Origin: Castanea sativa
Taxonomy: Eukaryota > Streptophyta > Magnoliopsida > Fagales > Fagaceae
Direction: 5' to 3'
Length of the DNA: 64,000 nt
NCBI RefSeq assembly: GCF_040712315.1
Contig: NC_134015.1
Location: 11,800,945-11,864,944 of the forward strand
Made by a program: the position numbers and the translations under genes. This document shows, piece by piece, positions 62,590 to 64,000 of this stretch. The first letter of the stretch is position 1; each line of letters opens with the position of its first letter. The notes beneath the pieces were generated by a model. The model was not told the DNA's origin, did not search any database, and worked only from the letters and a program-made list of their open reading frames with translations.

Positions 62590-62717
62590 ACTAAAACCAC
62601 TGAATATTCTGTCTCATCCCACCCGAAAAAACCAACTTGGACCTCGGCCTAGAGATGTACAGACACACAGTGGAAACGAGCAATTTTGGCTCAATAGGAT
62701 GGACATCTGCAAGTGAG
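62590..62717 (+). other. Possible terminal exon or untranslated relic
   Basis: A GC-richer stretch encodes QLGPRPRDVQTHSGNEQF then WLNRMDICK and a stop at 62715-62717. I do not recognise it, and it does not look like the known ATG18h C-terminus. It may be part of another gene, a 3' leader piece or chance. Confidence 0.2.
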
Positions 62718-63319
62718 AAGAATGATCACATTATGGTGGACATCTATGTCTTAAGGGTTACTACTTACTAGTGTGTAGTCCTTGAAGATGTGCTTGCTTC
62801 CATTTTGTGGCCTTGGTGTGAATTCTGAAGCTTTTAAAAATAGTGCATACAGTGATGATATGAAATCGCAATACAGGGTTGTTTTGCACTGCAGTGCTAA
62901 TTTTGCCTTAAGTATCCTAATGCATTTTATTAGAAATGAAGTTGATGGAAGCAACACAATTTAGCTTCTGGATTGGATGAGATGCTGACTCGTTTAGTGT
63001 CAGGCAGATGTTTGTCATCCATGTCTTGTTGAGATGCAGTTACTGAAAAATGCTGATATGTGAGTGAGAGAGAGAGAGAGAGATTGATTTTTCTTTTCCT
63101 TGATTGTTGTATTCAAGGAAGTAAGCATGCTAAAATACTGTGCTTGACTCAAGTTGAATCAGTGGCAGTGTTACACGTGCAGGCAAAAACAACTTTTTTT
63201 CTTTAAGAAATATAGAATATTGTTAGGATAAAATCATCCCCCATCAGATGTGAAATGTATGAGGGAATTTACAAGGAAAACCAGAAAATGAATCTGAATC
63301 ACTGTAATCAGATATTTAG

Positions 63320-63500
63320 CAGTGTTGTTAAAAGTGCGTTTTACGCACACTTAAGCCCAAAGATTGAAGCCCCAAGCTCTCAATGGTTCACTAAGCCAAA
63401 AAAAAAAAGTTCATTTAATGAAGCGCATTAGGCACGCTTTTTTGGAGCTTTTTGAAGAAGCACGAAGCATGCCTAGGCACGCTTTTTTATTTTACCGCTA
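63320..63500. mobile_element. Left part of a hAT-type element (right end outside window)
   Basis: CAGTGTTGTTAAAAGTGCG begins a segment with repeated GGCACGCTTTTTT (63432 and 63477) and AAGCGC/AAGCAC motifs, as in a common plant hAT-derived repeat. The right end was not found. Confidence 0.4.
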
Positions 63501-64000
63501 AAATAGATATGGATCATCAAAATTAATTGCTTGATCTTGAAAGAAATGACATGAACCAATTATTTACTGCACAACCACTTTCCTGAGGGTGTTTTATTAC
63601 ACAAACAAATTTTAATTTTTTAGTTACATGTCATAAGATATGAACAAGGTTAATTTACAATTTTTGTGCTTTTTTGGTCTTTGAATTTTAGATTTATTCT
63701 GATTGAATTATATACACCATTTGATCATAACTATCATGTTTATGTACTTTTATAAAGTACAAGAGAATTATATAAAATTATCATGTTTAAACTTTCTATG
63801 ACTAGATCATTGTGATATTGACCATTGATAATTGTTTTCAATTTACTATATAAAAATTTAAGAATTGAAACAACTTAGGTAAAATTTGAACTTACAAACA
63901 TTATACAATTTCACTTACCTAATAGGTAAAATATACAAATTTTGAGTTATTATTACTATTTTTTATTATGTAACAAATATTTCTATTAGAAGTTATGAAA

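Larger units (their letters stand above)
58474..64000 (+). other. ATG18h intron 6, incomplete, filled with repeats
   Basis: More than 5.5 kb from the exon 6 donor to the window end. I did not find the final exon. It holds a Copia-type element (58816-60440), a (GA)n tract (60908-60946), a possible hAT left end near 61388 (CAGTGGCGGCTCTAGGA), a LINE-like tail near 61520-61620, and from 63320 another hAT-type left end (CAGTGTTGTTAAAAGTGCG). A GC-richer stretch at 62590-63010 may be an exon or untranslated region. Confidence 0.6.

Noticed and set aside
63150..63175. Second hAT end, AGTTGAATCAGTGGCAGTG, matching the flank at 61380
   Set aside because: It shares AGTTGAATCAGTGGC but is in the same orientation as the first, so it cannot be its right end; probably coincidence.

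Overview
This window is eukaryotic nuclear DNA from a dicot plant. It is AT-rich, its genes are split by GT-AG introns (and one apparent GC-AG intron), and transposons fill the gaps between genes. The protein similarities, tRNA-derived SINE families and LINE lineages resemble those of woody eudicots; a Fagales-type tree such as oak is my guess from memory, not proven here. No prokaryotic or organellar genes, CRISPR arrays or rRNA/tRNA genes were seen.

Three well-supported protein genes lie on the + strand. USE1, an ER SNARE, has 7 coding exons at 7674-18160 (241 aa). An RBK2-like receptor-like cytosolic kinase has 7 coding exons at 40735-44742 (427 aa). The 5' part of an ATG18h-type autophagy gene has 6 exons at 53188-58473 and runs off the window inside a long last intron. 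A small two-exon gene of unknown function lies on the - strand (18498-19443), convergent with USE1. A U-box (PUB20/21-type) ARM fragment at 25302-25620 (-) is a pseudogene. I reconstructed each exon chain by hand from splice signals and reading phase. USE1, RBK2 and ATG18h close without a frame break over the exons present. They serve membrane traffic, ROP/kinase signalling and autophagy, and nothing suggests they are functionally linked.

The rest is mostly mobile DNA. 1-2074: 3' part of a LINE. 2488-7170: a complete 4.68-kb Mutator-like element with about 247-bp terminal inverted repeats and a 9-bp target duplication, studded with ten copies of a 25-bp palindrome; it carries a truncated transposase gene facing a truncated plant-mobile-domain gene, and ends about 500 bp upstream of the USE1 start codon. 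21682-23381, 28492-29394, 31527-31797 and 46208-47354: four non-autonomous hAT-type elements with 8-bp target duplications. 47840-49572: a second LINE. 51149-51667: a solo LTR with a perfect 5-bp target duplication. 51996-52180: a long hairpin. 58816 to about 60440: a decayed Copia-type element inside the ATG18h intron. About fifteen SINE copies of several families, some LINE relics and many microsatellites fill introns and spacers.

The most distinctive item is the Mutator-like element: its 25-bp palindromes sit at matched spacings in both ends, and its two coding genes have been fused tail to tail by an apparent internal deletion. I found no wholly new enzymatic system.
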